From Serilophus lunatus (Eukaryota > Chordata > Aves > Passeriformes > Eurylaimidae), in the NCBI GenBank assembly GCA_013399895.1, contig VXBA01002855.1, positions 3,033,595-3,097,594 of the forward strand: 64,000 nucleotides of DNA, read 5' to 3'. The position numbers were made by a program, and so were the translations under genes. Of the stretch, positions 34,501 through 47,800 are shown piece after piece. Numbering within the stretch: position 1 is the first letter of the stretch; each line of letters opens with the position of its first letter. A model generated the notes under the pieces. That model had not been told where the DNA came from. It saw only the letters and a program-made list of their open reading frames with translations, and did no database searches.

Positions 34501-37500
34501 TTTTTTCTACATAGGATTTTTTTCTTTAACTGAAGACCTTGCTTCTAAACTGACCAGGGTACTTAATCTGTTGATAGGTAGCTGTATCCTCTAAGAATCA
34601 AATGCTAATGTTAGATAACAAAAAATATTATTGTACAAGATAATGAAGATTTCTAACTTGTATTTTTATTTGAAGTGTTTCTTTTATGTAGCCTTATTTG
34701 TGTATTTAGATGCTTTTGTTCTGATTTTGGAAAAGGTTTTTTGAGACTCTTCATAGCTGCTTGAATAAATGGCTGCCTCAGATTTCCGACGCAGAACTGC
34801 TGAGGGCAGTGTATTCGCTTTGCATCTTAGGATACCTTCCCCATCAAGCACTTGATGAGCTGTTGCAAAGAGACAGCAAGGATGAACTTATACCTTCAGG
34901 TCAGACCTTACTTTGTCAAGTTCTTGTTTTAAAAGGGATAGTCTGCCTGTGTACCTCATTTCTTGTAGTTGTGTTAAATGATGAGAAATTAAAGGATGCA
35001 AACATGATTAATATTAAAGTTGAAGTTCTCAGAGCTGATGTAGGGAGGGTGGTCTCAGTGATCTGACTGCACTAGGGTGTCAGGCTTATTGTCTTGGGCC
35101 CCGTGGTGGCAACACTTTAATAGTAGGTGTGCAGTTAAATGGAGAGGGGTGAAGATGGGATTTGTGGAAATGGTAGAAATGTGCAAGAGCCAGGGTACTA
35201 CAGTTATTATACGCTCAGACATTTTTAAAAACAGGAAGTCTTGACCTTTATAAACTGACTTTAGTACCTGGAATCATGAGTGAATTGGGATTTGGACTGC
35301 TCTGAGTAATAATTAGGTACTTGTAATTGTTTGTAGAATAATCTGGTTTCCGCATTACAATTTTGTACAGCTAGTAGAATAGTCGAGTAGAGTAAAAATT
35401 CAGTATAAACAACTTGCTGTTGAGCCTGCTGATCAACCTCAAAGCTGTAAAGCTGGAACCACTTAGAGTTTGTGCAGTTTATTGGTCTTCAAGTACAGTG
35501 TCAAAATTTTGGCTGAGTGTGATCCCCCTTTTTGGTTTATAAGTAGCCTCTGATTGCCAGGATTTTATAAATGATTTTCATGCATGCTCTCCCATAATAA
35601 CTGATAGCATGCATAGAGCTGTGTACAGTAGAGGGGAAAGACCATAAATGGGTAAAGCCATAGACTCTAATATTGTAATTAGTGGATTGATGGTGTATAT
35701 TTAACAATACATTGAAGAGACTCAATAATATTCAGTGAAAAGTAGTTCAGGTTTTGCTTCTGATATTAAAGTTCATTTGCTGTGCTAGAATAGACCATAA
35801 ATAATAATAAAATGAAAAATTCTGCAGGATGATACATCATATGTAATATATTTTGTATCCTCTTTCAGATGATCTTTTCAAAGAACAAAAGGAAATGATG
35901 CTTCGATGTGTGAAAACGTGTATGGAACTTGACAGCCCTTCCTTCACAAAGCCTGCATTTGTGCTGACTGAGAATTTGTCCTCATTGGTATCTCTTAATC
36001 TCAAAAAGGCTCAGGAGGCACTGATAGAACTTCTGGGAGATGAGAACATGTTTCGGCAAAATGTTCAGCTGCCCTATAAATATCACATTGGTATGAAGTT
36101 AAATTACTGTCATATTCCTTTTACTATAGACTTATAATCCCCCAAATGATAAGGTGGTAATAAAATTGCATAGAGTGCAAGTGATGAAAAGCATAACACT
36201 TTGACAACACAATCTTTTAGCAAACAATGCCCTTGATTCGTGAATCTACTTTCCAGGATACTTCTGTTAAAGTATTCAAGTCCAAAACTTTACGGTCTCT
36301 TATTTACAAAACTGCTTTGGATTTTTTTTTTAAGCATCAGCAGGCAGATATTAATTGTACATAAATCCAGTATGACCAATTGTTTGAGAGAGTTGACATG
36401 TCAGTACTCAATCCCATTAGAAACAAAGCCAAACAGCAGCTGCCTTTTGCTCTCTGACTTGATTTGTCTCTGAAGTTCTGGTTAAGGTTTGGGTTCTGCT
36501 TCAATTTATGAAATGGGATATGACCTTTTGACAGGTTATCATTTCAGAAGGTTTGATTTCTTTTATGTTTTGATTTTGCTTATTTTTTGTCAGCCATCCA
36601 GCTTATCAGGTTTTCTGTACTTGTAATATTTTCTTCCTACATATTTCCAATGAGAAAATGGGCTACAGGAAAATCTGAGTAGGCATGACAGCCTGCATTG
36701 AAGAGTAGTTTCTTTAAACAATGATTTCACTCACATAAGGTTATATCCACAGTTTCCAGAAACAAATATATTTTCTGAATATGTGCAAGCAATAGCTGTT
36801 TATATTGGTTGCAGGGAGGGAAAAGCTTTCAGTAACAAGTAAATTATTAGAGAACAGCAATTAGAAACAGACCAGTGGTGGTGCTTATTAACTTTTTCAA
36901 ATGAGCTGTTCCTTTGAAAACAATTTGAACAATTTATGTGTTCAAATGAGAACATTAATTGTAACCTCTTGCATAGTTGAATGTTTTGTTTTCAAATTTG
37001 TTGCTTTGTTTTCAGATTTTGAAGTCAGAATGGATTCAGACAGAAAACAAGTGCTCCCTATAACTGCAACAGATGATCATCCTGACTCAAGTGTTCAAAG
37101 GTGGTTTTTTTGACTGCATATTTTGTCAGTCAGGCTAGTTTTATTTGTATATATTCCGTCCAGTTATTTCTTTGGTTCACTGATTTGCAGAAGCAAAGGA
37201 GATAACTAAATTGTTACTTGTGATCACTGAAATACACAAAAATTGCCATGCCATTTCAGAGCACCAATTCATCCAGTTTGATACTTTCTTCTAAGAGAGG
37301 CTAAACTTAACATTTCAGAGAAAGAGACAGGAAACATCACAGTGATCTGATACTCTTGTAATAGATGCAGGTAGCAATTTTAAAATTCCAAGTATTTGTG
37401 TGTCCAGTTAAACACTCAGTTATTCTCTTAAGTCTCAAAAATGTGCATCTCAATGGTATGTTATAGCAGTTAATTCAGCTACTCAAATAAAATTTGAATA

Positions 37501-38810
37501 AAAAGGATCATCATATCCACATTTTAGGTGATTAATTTAATCTTGTGTAGAAGAATGACCTCTTGGTAATTGAAGCAGGACATATACCATTTAAATAATG
37601 CTTAAGTAGAATTGGGTGATACTTAACACTTGTGTGCTGGATCACTGCACAGCAATGTATTTTATACAGTTTGCTTTTTGGTAAAAGGAGCACTAGTGAA
37701 TTGTGTAACAGAAACTCAATGTTCCAAGGCATTCACCTTTCCTCAACCTTCCAGATAGGTTTTTATGGAAGTAACTGATTCTGAATATCATTAGCAAAGG
37801 ATCAAAGTAAATGGAGAATCTGTCAAATTAGTGGAGAATGCTGAATAATCTATTTCCTTCTCATTGTGGGACAAATAGAAATCTAAGTATTTAATTCTGC
37901 TGTAGGTATTTGGGTGGGTGCTGGTACTTGTGTGAAGCTCATGGATGAAGAGAGCATCTAAATTACTTAAGTTTGAAGAAGGAAAAGAATAATGAAATTT
38001 GTGTAGTCCTAATATTTTTGCGTAGAAATGCAGGTGTATATTCTGCAATGTTAACAGACATCATTTAATCGATGTCTTAAAAGTGCTTATTCTGCATTTG
38101 CATTCTTCTTGGTTGTAGATTGGCTTTTCTGTTTGCTCCTCCCTCTGCCTTCTGTCTGGGTACAACGCACCCCCAAGGGAAGCTGGCAATGAAGAAGCGG
38201 CATCTAAATAAACTGGGCTATCATGTGATTCTGGTAAGAAGTGTCCTGTTTTGGTTTTCTTACCAGTACAGTGATAGATGTGTTTGGTAGAACAGGCCTT
38301 GTTCTATGAAACATGAAAGCTCACCAGGAAGGTGGGCCTTTTTCAGAGTGGTAATTGCATATCTTTGCTAGTTAAAGCATAGTGGTGGTGTTGCTAGGGA
38401 AAAAGGACAGAGGAATTCTAGAAGACAAGCTACCACTTAGCATTATCAGCAAAATAAGTATAATCATAGTTGAGAAAAAAATCCAGCCACTGAATCCCTT
38501 TGTACCTAAAAAAGCCTGTGTGTCTTTGGCTTGTTTCCCTGATTTTTATAGATTGAATGGTTCAAGTGAATTCGCTTTCAAAATACAGGAATTCCCTATG
38601 GCCTTCCCATCACTGAGCACTTGGTTTGTTGGACATGATAGTTTGGACAATAGAAATAATGTGCCTTTTTCTTTTACTTTCTTCCAGATCCAGAACAAGA
38701 CATTTCAGGAAATGACAAATGAAGGAGCAGTTGAATTTTTGAAGGGAAAGATTTATTCAGAAGATGCTTTGCCTTTTTCTGAATTGACTGTGCAGAATAA
38801 TAATAAATAA
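28547..38810 (+). CDS. FASTKD2: FAST kinase domain-containing protein 2 (FASTKD2), complete
   Basis: Mitochondrial RNA-granule protein; in mammals it binds 16S rRNA and some mitochondrial mRNAs and is needed for mitoribosome assembly. Eleven coding exons join in phase: 28547-29206, 29595-29698, 31126-31234, 32540-32663, 33781-33920, 34185-34357, 34736-34899, 35869-36090, 37016-37100, 38119-38233 and 38688-38810 (TAA 38808-38810). This gives 2019 nt and 672 residues (human 710). The N-terminus MNNKMSYMLNTVRYIHRY is basic with few acidic residues, as in a mitochondrial targeting peptide. Helical repeats follow (HALVNLGVPQNTLLVQTL, FILQNLMKCLGRDIP), then the FAST regions (about 350-560) and the RAP domain (about 594-655; HLNKLGYHVIL). 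The first coding exon is much more GC-rich than later ones. The acceptor of exon 34736-34899 is weak (GGAAAAG before G) but is the only one that keeps frame. Head-to-head with MDH1B; CPO follows on the same strand. Confidence 0.96.
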
Positions 38811-38811
38811 A
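38802..38811 (+). terminator. FASTKD2: Overlapping polyadenylation hexamers at the FASTKD2 stop
   Basis: AATAAA at 38802-38807 lies directly before the stop, and a second at 38806-38811 spans the stop TAA. Another AATAAA occurs at 39373-39378, about 560 bases downstream, and may be the main site. Confidence 0.4.
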
Positions 38812-41800
38812 CTATCAATTTTTGGTCTCCTGATCTATTTTCCTGTGTAATTAATGTAAGTTTTTAATGGAAGAAGTAAATAGTTTTATACACAATTGCC
38901 TACTCCAAAGTATTACAGGTTAAGAAAGTTCCTGCTGATAGTGAGGGGTTTTCTTTTGTGAAGTGGGAGTGGATTTCTTTAGTGGAAGGAAATAATCCAA
39001 AAAGCATCATGGCATCTATTGCTGCTGAAATGTCTGAATTTAATCTGTACTTTCCTTCCCCTCCTGCATGCCTCAAGACAAATTTTTCTCTTCTTCTGAG
39101 CTGGGTCAGGGAAAGGATATGACTATTTCAATTGCTGTTAGAACAATTAGGCACTACAAGAATTCTCCCCTAACATCCCATATAGTTCTTTATGCAGAAC
39201 TGTATATGGTAAAGCGTTAAATAACTCAGACTAAGTGTTATATTAAAAGATCCAGTTGTGTGGAAAGCTTCTGAAGAAATTAATCTCCCTCGGTTTTCTG
39301 AAATCCAGGCCAGTTCTTGGTTCAGTAAGCTGTATGCTTTTTCTTTTGAACCATTTTCTTCCCTGCTACTGCAATAAACTTTGAGACTTCTCGCTACCGG
39401 GACACAGGTGTTCCATATCTTTACAAACTGACTCTTGCTCTCTGTTTCTGATATTAGTGTCTCCACAATTACTCAAAGAGTGTTACAGTACTCAGATTTG
39501 TTCATTACATGTAGTTACATTATGTAGTGGTGCAATTCATTATGTTGGCAGAGTTCTAAAAGTGTAAAGCAGCTTTTGGGCCTTTGATCTGAAGGAGCAG
39601 AGAGAAGAGACACGTCTTTTCCGTTCTTGGTAACATGTACTGATAAAATGCATTTTGTTCTGCTGGAGTTGCTGAAGTACTTAGTAAGAGGTTTAAAGTG
39701 CTCAAAATACATTTTTCAGCAACAGCTTGCTTGTTTCTGCAGTGTAATCAGATCTTCAGTCACAGTTCTGCTGTCCAACAGCCACAGACCCATCGGCATG
39801 AAGGGAAGCAGCAATACTTTGTACAGTGACTGTGTGCTACCTAACCGTGGTGCCCTTGCTTCACTTGCTAAGCTGCAAGCACTATGTTCTTTGTCCTTCT
39901 GAAACAGCACGGACACATGGTGAATGTACGACAATGGTGAGATAAAAAGGGGATTCCAGTGGTGAGATACGGTGAAAAGAAACAATATGCTTAGAAAAAC
40001 TCACTGCTCAACTTCCTGTGGAACAGGTAGACAGAACACAATGCATATTTGTGAAGGAACCAGTGCAAGCAAAGCAGCATTGTCACCGCTGTCTGGCATA
40101 AAAAGCAGAGAGAGCTATTCACCATCTCAATCTCTGAAACGAAGCGCACACAGGAAAATAGATTTGGTGCAATTGTAAAACTTAACAACCAGAGCAAAGT
40201 TCATTTGCTTGACTTGAGAAGTTTGTTGTGCCTCCTTTTTGGATCTGCCGCTTTAAGAAGGCATTATCTGTACAGTTTCATCCATGAAGCAGACCAGTCA
40301 GCACCATTCTGTAGCTCTGAGCTGGCTGAGTGACTCATGGTCCCAGCCTGTGCTGAAGAAAGTCTGAAATACTCTGTGCTGGGAGGGGCAGGTATTGCAT
40401 AGAGCTGTGTTTTGAGAAACCACTTGTGTTTAAAGCTGGAGCCCTGCAAACCAGTGACAGCTGTGGTTCTCACCTGGACTGGGCAACTGCTCCCTCTTGT
40501 CTGCTTCAAGCTTTTCAGTCAGGTCCTCAGTACTCATAACTCCCATCTCTTCAGGGACAAAACAGGCAGGGAAGTATACTGTCCTCTTGGGTGCCAGCAG
40601 CCTGGACAGAATTAGCCACCAGTGTGCATGAAATGGTATAATGAGTTATTAAATTAGCTGATCGCCATATATTCTTTATTAAACACCTTATGAGTAGGTA
40701 GAAACTTACACAAGCAGTATGGAAGTGTAGTAGTCTGCCATAATGATCACTGTGCTTATTAAAATTTCTTGCTTTATGCTCTCTCAATAATTTATGTCGT
40801 TCTTCTGTCATCTACACTCACAGTTCCAAGCACTACGTAGCTGCTGCCAGCGACTTAAGAGCTGGGGGTTTCTTGAATCATTACATATGCTAAAAAGCTA
40901 GTCTGCTGAAAATAAAGCCAGATTTTTCGTGTGTCCAATTCATGTAGTAAGGAAAATCTAATTCCCTGTTCTGTGCATTGCAATCTGTATTTAGAATACC
41001 ATTCTCCTCTCCTGAATCATTATTAAAATTAATGGGAGACTCAAAATGAAGATAAACAATAATTATTTTGCTCCTGTACTTACAGGGTTTGTCACTACAT
41101 TGAGGGCTCAGTGTGAAAGGTGCAAAATCCCCTTTTTAAAGCAAAACAGATGCAAAATAGATATTTTTAGCTGACCTGCCAGTGAGGCTAACTGGAAATT
41201 CAAGATGCATCTTTATTATTTTCACAGTCTACCTGCAGACTCAAGAACATGTATTTCTAACCTTTATTCACACTTGGAATGCTTTATAAGTGCAGTGGCT
41301 GGAAATTTTTTCTCAGTGAGTGAGGAACAAGGTAGCTGAATATGGCTTTATTTCTTACAGCCCATGGGTGTATCTTATTAAATGGGTGGAACCCAGACGT
41401 TTGCTGTGGTGTTTGATTGACTATTTCAGGTATTTCAGGGGTGTATCCAATCTTTATCAAGGCCAAGGTTCTCAGCTGTAAAGTAAAAATAGGTAATTTA
41501 TTAAGTAAACTAATTGCTGACACAGGGGAAGATTTTCAGTGAATTGAAGGCTTGTTAAAGCAAGTATAGGGCCTAAAGTAATCATATAGCTATAACTTAA
41601 AAGATAGTGGACTTGGCTGCAAAAAGCAGCCATGTATTTGACCAGATTCTTGTATGAAAGCAGCATGTTTTATTCCTGGGCCATATTCTGAGCTATGAAA
41701 TACTGGACTTTAGAATTTGTCCTGCTAATTTCAAAGAAACAGATACTACCTTTTATGATTCCTGATTTTTACATGCTGCTTGCTGTTAGACATTTTTTGA

Positions 41801-44800
41801 TTAATAAATCTCATCTTATTACAAAACAGTAAAATGCCATTATAAATCTGGTTTATCTGGTAACTTTTTCCTTGAGAATAACACATATACTGATCATCCT
41901 GTGAAATCTCCAGGTCATCTGAATGCTATCCACATACCAAAGTATGAAAGGTAAGATCAGTTTCATATATCACAAAATCAAAAAGAAAAACATGGAGATA
42001 AGGATCTACTAATCTAAGTTATATAGCAACCTTTGCTGGCTCAAGGGTCATGTTAACACTTTAGAATATGTGAACAGATCTAAAATGAGACCAAGAAACA
42101 GAGAGGCAGAAAACGTGAACTGCAAGGGTCAGGAAGTTTCTTGCATGAACAGAAAATAAACTAGTACCACCTGAGCAAAATTAAAGTTTGTGAAGTAATA
42201 CAGAATGAGTACAGTGATTGTCTGGAAAAACAAATTGGCTCCATAAGCAGTTGGCTTTGCAAATTCTGATTGGCTTCAGTTCTCTCCTGATTGGATTTCT
42301 TTATCGCTAAAACCACTTTTGAACCCTAAATCCAGCCTTCTTAGTGTATGAAATATTTCAGCCACTCATTCACAAAAAATATCCAGGAACTCTCTTTAAA
42401 ACTTCCATATTGTCCTCAAAATGGTCAAGATATTCAAAAGTGACTGGGAAAGAGGGACTGCAAGAGTTTGTTTTTTGTTAAGAAATCAGAATCTAAATAA
42501 ACTGGATCTTGAATTAGAGAATTGAAGTCTGTTTATCAATTATTGCAACTATTTCTGCATAGGCACGAGGTTGAGTAATGTTTTGTATGCAAAGACCTAG
42601 AGATGTGGCTCTGGTTAATTGCTAAAATAAAGAAAATACCAAGCCTTCCCTGTAATGTCCTTTCTCCCCCTCCCTCCCCTGGTCATTGCAGTAAGTAAGT
42701 AAGTAAGTATCTTTTATTGCCATCTCAATACCATATGCTATTCTCTTTGTACACAAGTCTCAGAGCACGTAAGTTTTCATGAACAAGGTTTCAGTTTGAA
42801 TACCTCTTCACTGACACTAGAATACCTGATTTAAAATATAATTGCAGGTGTTTTGTAGAGCTAAAAAAAAAGATGGAGCATTCACTTTTAGGTAAAATGT
42901 TCTGAAATGGTTATCCATTGGTTGCAACATGCATACTTTTGAAGTGATTATGGTACTGAAGCATAAGTTTTACTGAAAATCTAATCCTGTGGTTCTGTTT
43001 TTTAGCTAGTAACTGTAGTGGTTTTGGTAGTTCTGCATTGCTTGTCTCTTCTAACTTGTGCAAATATAATGGAACTCTGAACTATGTTTAAAAACAGTCC
43101 TTCATTTGTAGCAGATTTTCCCTCTTTTTTCATTATTTTTGGACAACAACGGTATAAAGTGAAAGTATGAATGTGGTGGCAACTTTATATAGCCACCCAG
43201 GAACAAAGAGAAGGAGAATCTCTATTTGTGTCTGCAGCAAAAGTCCTTGTGTCCACAGATAATTAGTGAGCTTTTTGTTTCACCCTGTTCCCTCTCTCTA
43301 AAAGTGCTCCTATGCATGCTCCAGTAACATTGTTGCCATGGCATCTATTAAAACCCAGATTGGCTCTCCTTTATGAAGCAACGCACAATTTTTTATAAAT
43401 AGGAGAATTTATTTTCACTGCTATAGGTAAGGGACTCTATTAGTGCCTCCAGACAGACAATATTTGTGGACACTCTTCATTCCCAAAATTTGTGCCACGG
43501 TTTGTTCTTATTAGTTTAATCCACAAAGAGCACTTGCTAATTTTCTGTATTTGCCCATTTGGTTTCCATGGTACAGATTCTGCTGCACATAAAATGTTAC
43601 CTGTACTTGACCACCCTTTAGAAACATGGGGAACTGTGTGGGGACTGTGGAGAAAGTGAGGGCGGCTCATTGGCTGGTTTACATTAAAGTCAGAGCACTA
43701 CTGCAAATACAGACCAGTTGAGGCAGTGGCTTTATAGCTTCAAAGGAAAAAACTTGAACCGTTATATGAGCCTCAGTTTTCCCCTTCTGCAGTAGGGAAC
43801 AGCTGGTGAATCAGCCTATGTCTGCACAGAGGTGTCAATGGTGAGAATTGTCACTGAAGATTTGTGCTGCTACAGATGAGATGTCATTCAGGAAATACAT
43901 AATGACCTGTTGTGGAGAAGATTATATATTTGTATGTTTAGATGTTACTGCACACAATACCTAGGGAGGGAGGAGAGACCAAGCACGGAGCCCACATCTG
44001 AAATGTCATTCACATAATAAAAGACTTATTTAATCTTTTAAAATATACATATTGAAGATCAATACTAGGTTGTCACTTGTCCTTTGTAATGGCTTCCCAG
44101 TTAGATATCAGCTTTATAAGAACAACAGTCAGTTCCTTGACACACAGAGGGTTCTAGAAAATCCAAAAACAACCTAGACCCCTTGCACACTGAAGTGTAC
44201 AGGGCAAGAAAAGGGCACAGACTGCTGATGCAGTGTGTCACTGGTTTAGAATATGCTCCACTTTGCCAATTAATGGTTTGTCCCAGATATACCATCTTCT
44301 AAATGAATCTTCAGCCTGGGTCACTTCTATATAAATGTAAGGAAAATGATGGAGATCTGAAAAGTTAAGTAGACAAAAAAAAATTATGTATGTGCATGTG
44401 TGTTTGGAGATTTTCTCTGTGTCAGTCTATGCTTGAGGAACAGTACAAAATGGTGAATGCCTCCTTACGTCAGCAAGAAGAATTTCTTCTTGGTAGGCAG
44501 TAATCCCTCCAAAAGCCAGTACTGAGGAGGATGAAGATTGGTTCAATTTCTGCTGCTGCAGAATAAAAAAAGGACTTTCCAAACTTTCCACTGCTGGTAG
44601 TAGGTTTGATATACATTTGCTGAATCTAATAACTCAGTATTTGAAGAGGAAAAAGACAACAATGAATATATCAAACCCACTGTTTTTGAACAGAGATAAA
44701 ATGATCTGATACTAAGGTAGTAGTCAGAGAGATGTGGAACCTGAGTTCAGCTTCCTGCTTACCACTGCTTATCTATCTGCCCATAGGAAAGTCATTCAGG

Positions 44801-47800
44801 AAGTCTCCGGGGCACACCCAGATTCCTGGTGTTCCACACCCATCTTGGTAGTGCATGACTCAAAGGAATACCTTGTTAGGTAGCAGGAGCACAGTTGCAG
44901 CACAGCCAGGTATCCGTGTTCCCTGTCTGTATTATGGACATGCTCCCATGTTGAGTTGCTTGGATTTGTAAGCTCTTCCAGACAGAGCTGGGTGATGTTT
45001 TATATCCACTTCTTGTACTAGGAGTTAGAACAGCCTTGGCCGCCTTTGCTGAAGAACCCCTAAACTTGTGACCAACACAAACCATGTCAACAGCCTTACT
45101 GAAAACCTACCCAACCCTGTCACAACAAGCTCTTCAAAGTGACACCACCCAGTCCGTTCCTCAGATACCATTAGCAGCAATTATTTTTAACAAAATCAGA
45201 CAGCAAAATACAAGCTGTTTCTACTGCGTGTCACACCCACACATACGCATCACACTTCAAACCTGGCTTACAAGTTACGTAGTAATGGACTTGTTTGGCT
45301 CAGACAAGAACTGCTTTGAGATCTTTTGTCAGGTACTGTCGGTTTCATCAATAATCTCTGAGTTTCCTCAGGGACATCATAAGCATTTTTAACAGATTCT
45401 CATGGTGGTTGAGGGGTTTGGAGCATTACTCACCTTGCATGGACAAACATAACTCATCCGTGCAAACGATACTGTTGCGCTCAGTGGTTTTGTCAATAGA
45501 CCAAAAGCTCAGTGTGTGTGTCATTGTTTATAGAACGGAGGAAAAAGGTTAATATGGACATGTTTTATAGTTGCAAAAGCTAATTACTTTATATACAGTG
45601 TATATTGTTTGAGTTTAAGAAATTGCATGCAAGCATACTCATATCTAATCATAAAATATTTTAGTGCTTGTAATAGAACTCATTAAAAATAATATTGGTT
45701 ATTCTAGGATACAGTACAGTAAGCTTGTTTTTAATCATTAAGCAATAATAAAGACTTATGTGCTGTCCTTTGCAGTTCTGCTAGAGCAATAAAATAATAC
45801 TAATTTATTTACATACAAAGGTATTTATTTTATTTAAAAATACAAGCCAGGCTTTTAACGTTACATGATGTCTTCTTTAAAAAGGCCTAATTAAAACAAA
45901 CAGTGTATTACTTTGACAGCTAAAGCTTTACAAGAAGTTCTGTTTCTTCACAAAATCGAGGATTCTTGCCTAATCCTTGCCCACTCAGAACTTCAGAACA
46001 GGATCAAAGACTTCCGAAAATCCTATTCCCCCAGAGCAATACCTTTGAAATCATCGGTTCTAATCAAGTCATCTGAAGTATTCTTATAAAGGAAAGTTTT
46101 CAGGACTGAAGAAGGTGAGTGAGAAAAAAATAACTGGTTTTTCTGACAGTGGATTCAGGCACATTAAAATCTATGGGCAATTCCTTTGATCAAACTACAA
46201 GGGCAATATTTTGCAGCTTCTGTGTGGGCTTTGGGTTCAGCAATTTACCATTGCACCTGAAACATACACTAATACTCTTTGAAGTTAAACTGCACAATCC
46301 TTATGCAGACGAATTTTCCATAGGAATTGTGTTTACACAAGGACTGTAGGATTTTGTGCACAACTTTGTAAATGTGATTACCAGTAACTCCTAGAACTGA
46401 ACCAAAATTGTGTTTTACCTTTTAGTAACACGTGGTAAATATCATCTTGAATTCAAACTGTATGTTAAAGCTCAAGGTCCTTAGCAGTGATATTTTGCTG
46501 CCTAAAGGATAAAGCAAAAATAACCACTCAGGCCATCTGTTGTTAAGGAAAGACGATACAATAATAACATTTTTCTTTCCTGGTTAAGGAAAATGGTGTC
46601 TGAAGAAGCTGCTTTGCCACCAGTACAGATTTTGTCTGCTTGCTTCCACTCGCTTCCTTAAGGAACTGCTTACTGAATGGGTACTTGAAGCTCCTCTCTG
46701 ATAACAAAGCTCTCAAAAAACTGCATCACAGAATTTGTGGAGAAAAGGCAGGTCATACTTCCCACACTGACCCAACACATTGGCATTTACAGTTGTGCTC
46801 AAATATGTGAGCTTGCCTATATATAAATGCTGTAAAATCTATGGAGAAATATTTGAAAGTATCTGCAAATGTGTATCTTCTGAAATTACTTTATCACGTG
46901 CCAATCATTGAATTAGTTCCGCTAAGCTAGAAGTTATGTATCCTGTGTCACTTGATGATCTGCAGGACATTCAAGTTTGGCTTAATGGAACTAATTTTAC
47001 GGTTTGCTTGTAATGTCATTCTAATCTTGTGTATGTTGGCTGGAATTCTTTCTGGTTTGTGATAATTTTTAAGTCCCAAATGTAAGGTTAATGGAGTGTT
47101 CTCAGTGTAATCTCAGAGGAAGAGAGAGAACACGGAAATCTCAACAAGATGACTCTGGAACAAAGTTTGCAGTGTGTTCCCATTTATGCTAGAGTTGCTC
47201 AGTTGCTGGAGCACTGTCAAATCACAATGGAGTCCAGAGACTTTCAGTAAAACCTTTCTCTAACAAAGCTGTGAATGCTAAAGACTTGGCATACTAAAAG
47301 CAACAATGATTCACACTGCAGACCACACAACATATTGATGAATATACGTATGCTATAGAATTGTGACTATATATATATTTAGATTTAATCTTCTAGAATG
47401 AACTAGAATATTTTGTACTTTGCTCAGAAACAACAGAAATATCTTCCAGTACTCACAGAAAAAAACAATACCTATAGAATATGCTACCTCCTCCGACAAG
47501 GCAATAGGAAACAGAACTGTCAATTTATTGTGTGCTGCCTCAAAGTAAAGCTACAGTGATAACCAGAGGATGTTTTAATAAAGCAGCTGAATTATCTATC
47601 TCCCTCTTCAGTAGAGAAGAAGACTAGGATTTAAGGCAGATTAGTCAGCATGCTACTGTTTTGACCCTACTGAGTGATGATTCTGTTTTGGACACATACT
47701 GTGAGTTTTCTGCAGCAGTGAGAGGAGATTTACTGGAGGACAGTTTTCTCAGAATCAAAGTGATGATTTAAAAAAATGTTGATCATGCTGAATTCCATCT

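Noticed and set aside
46149..46349. Open frames in the FASTKD2-CPO interval (also 45084-45392 and 48394-48654)
   Set aside because: Short, no recognisable content and no splice context; expected by chance in about 11 kb of AT-rich DNA.
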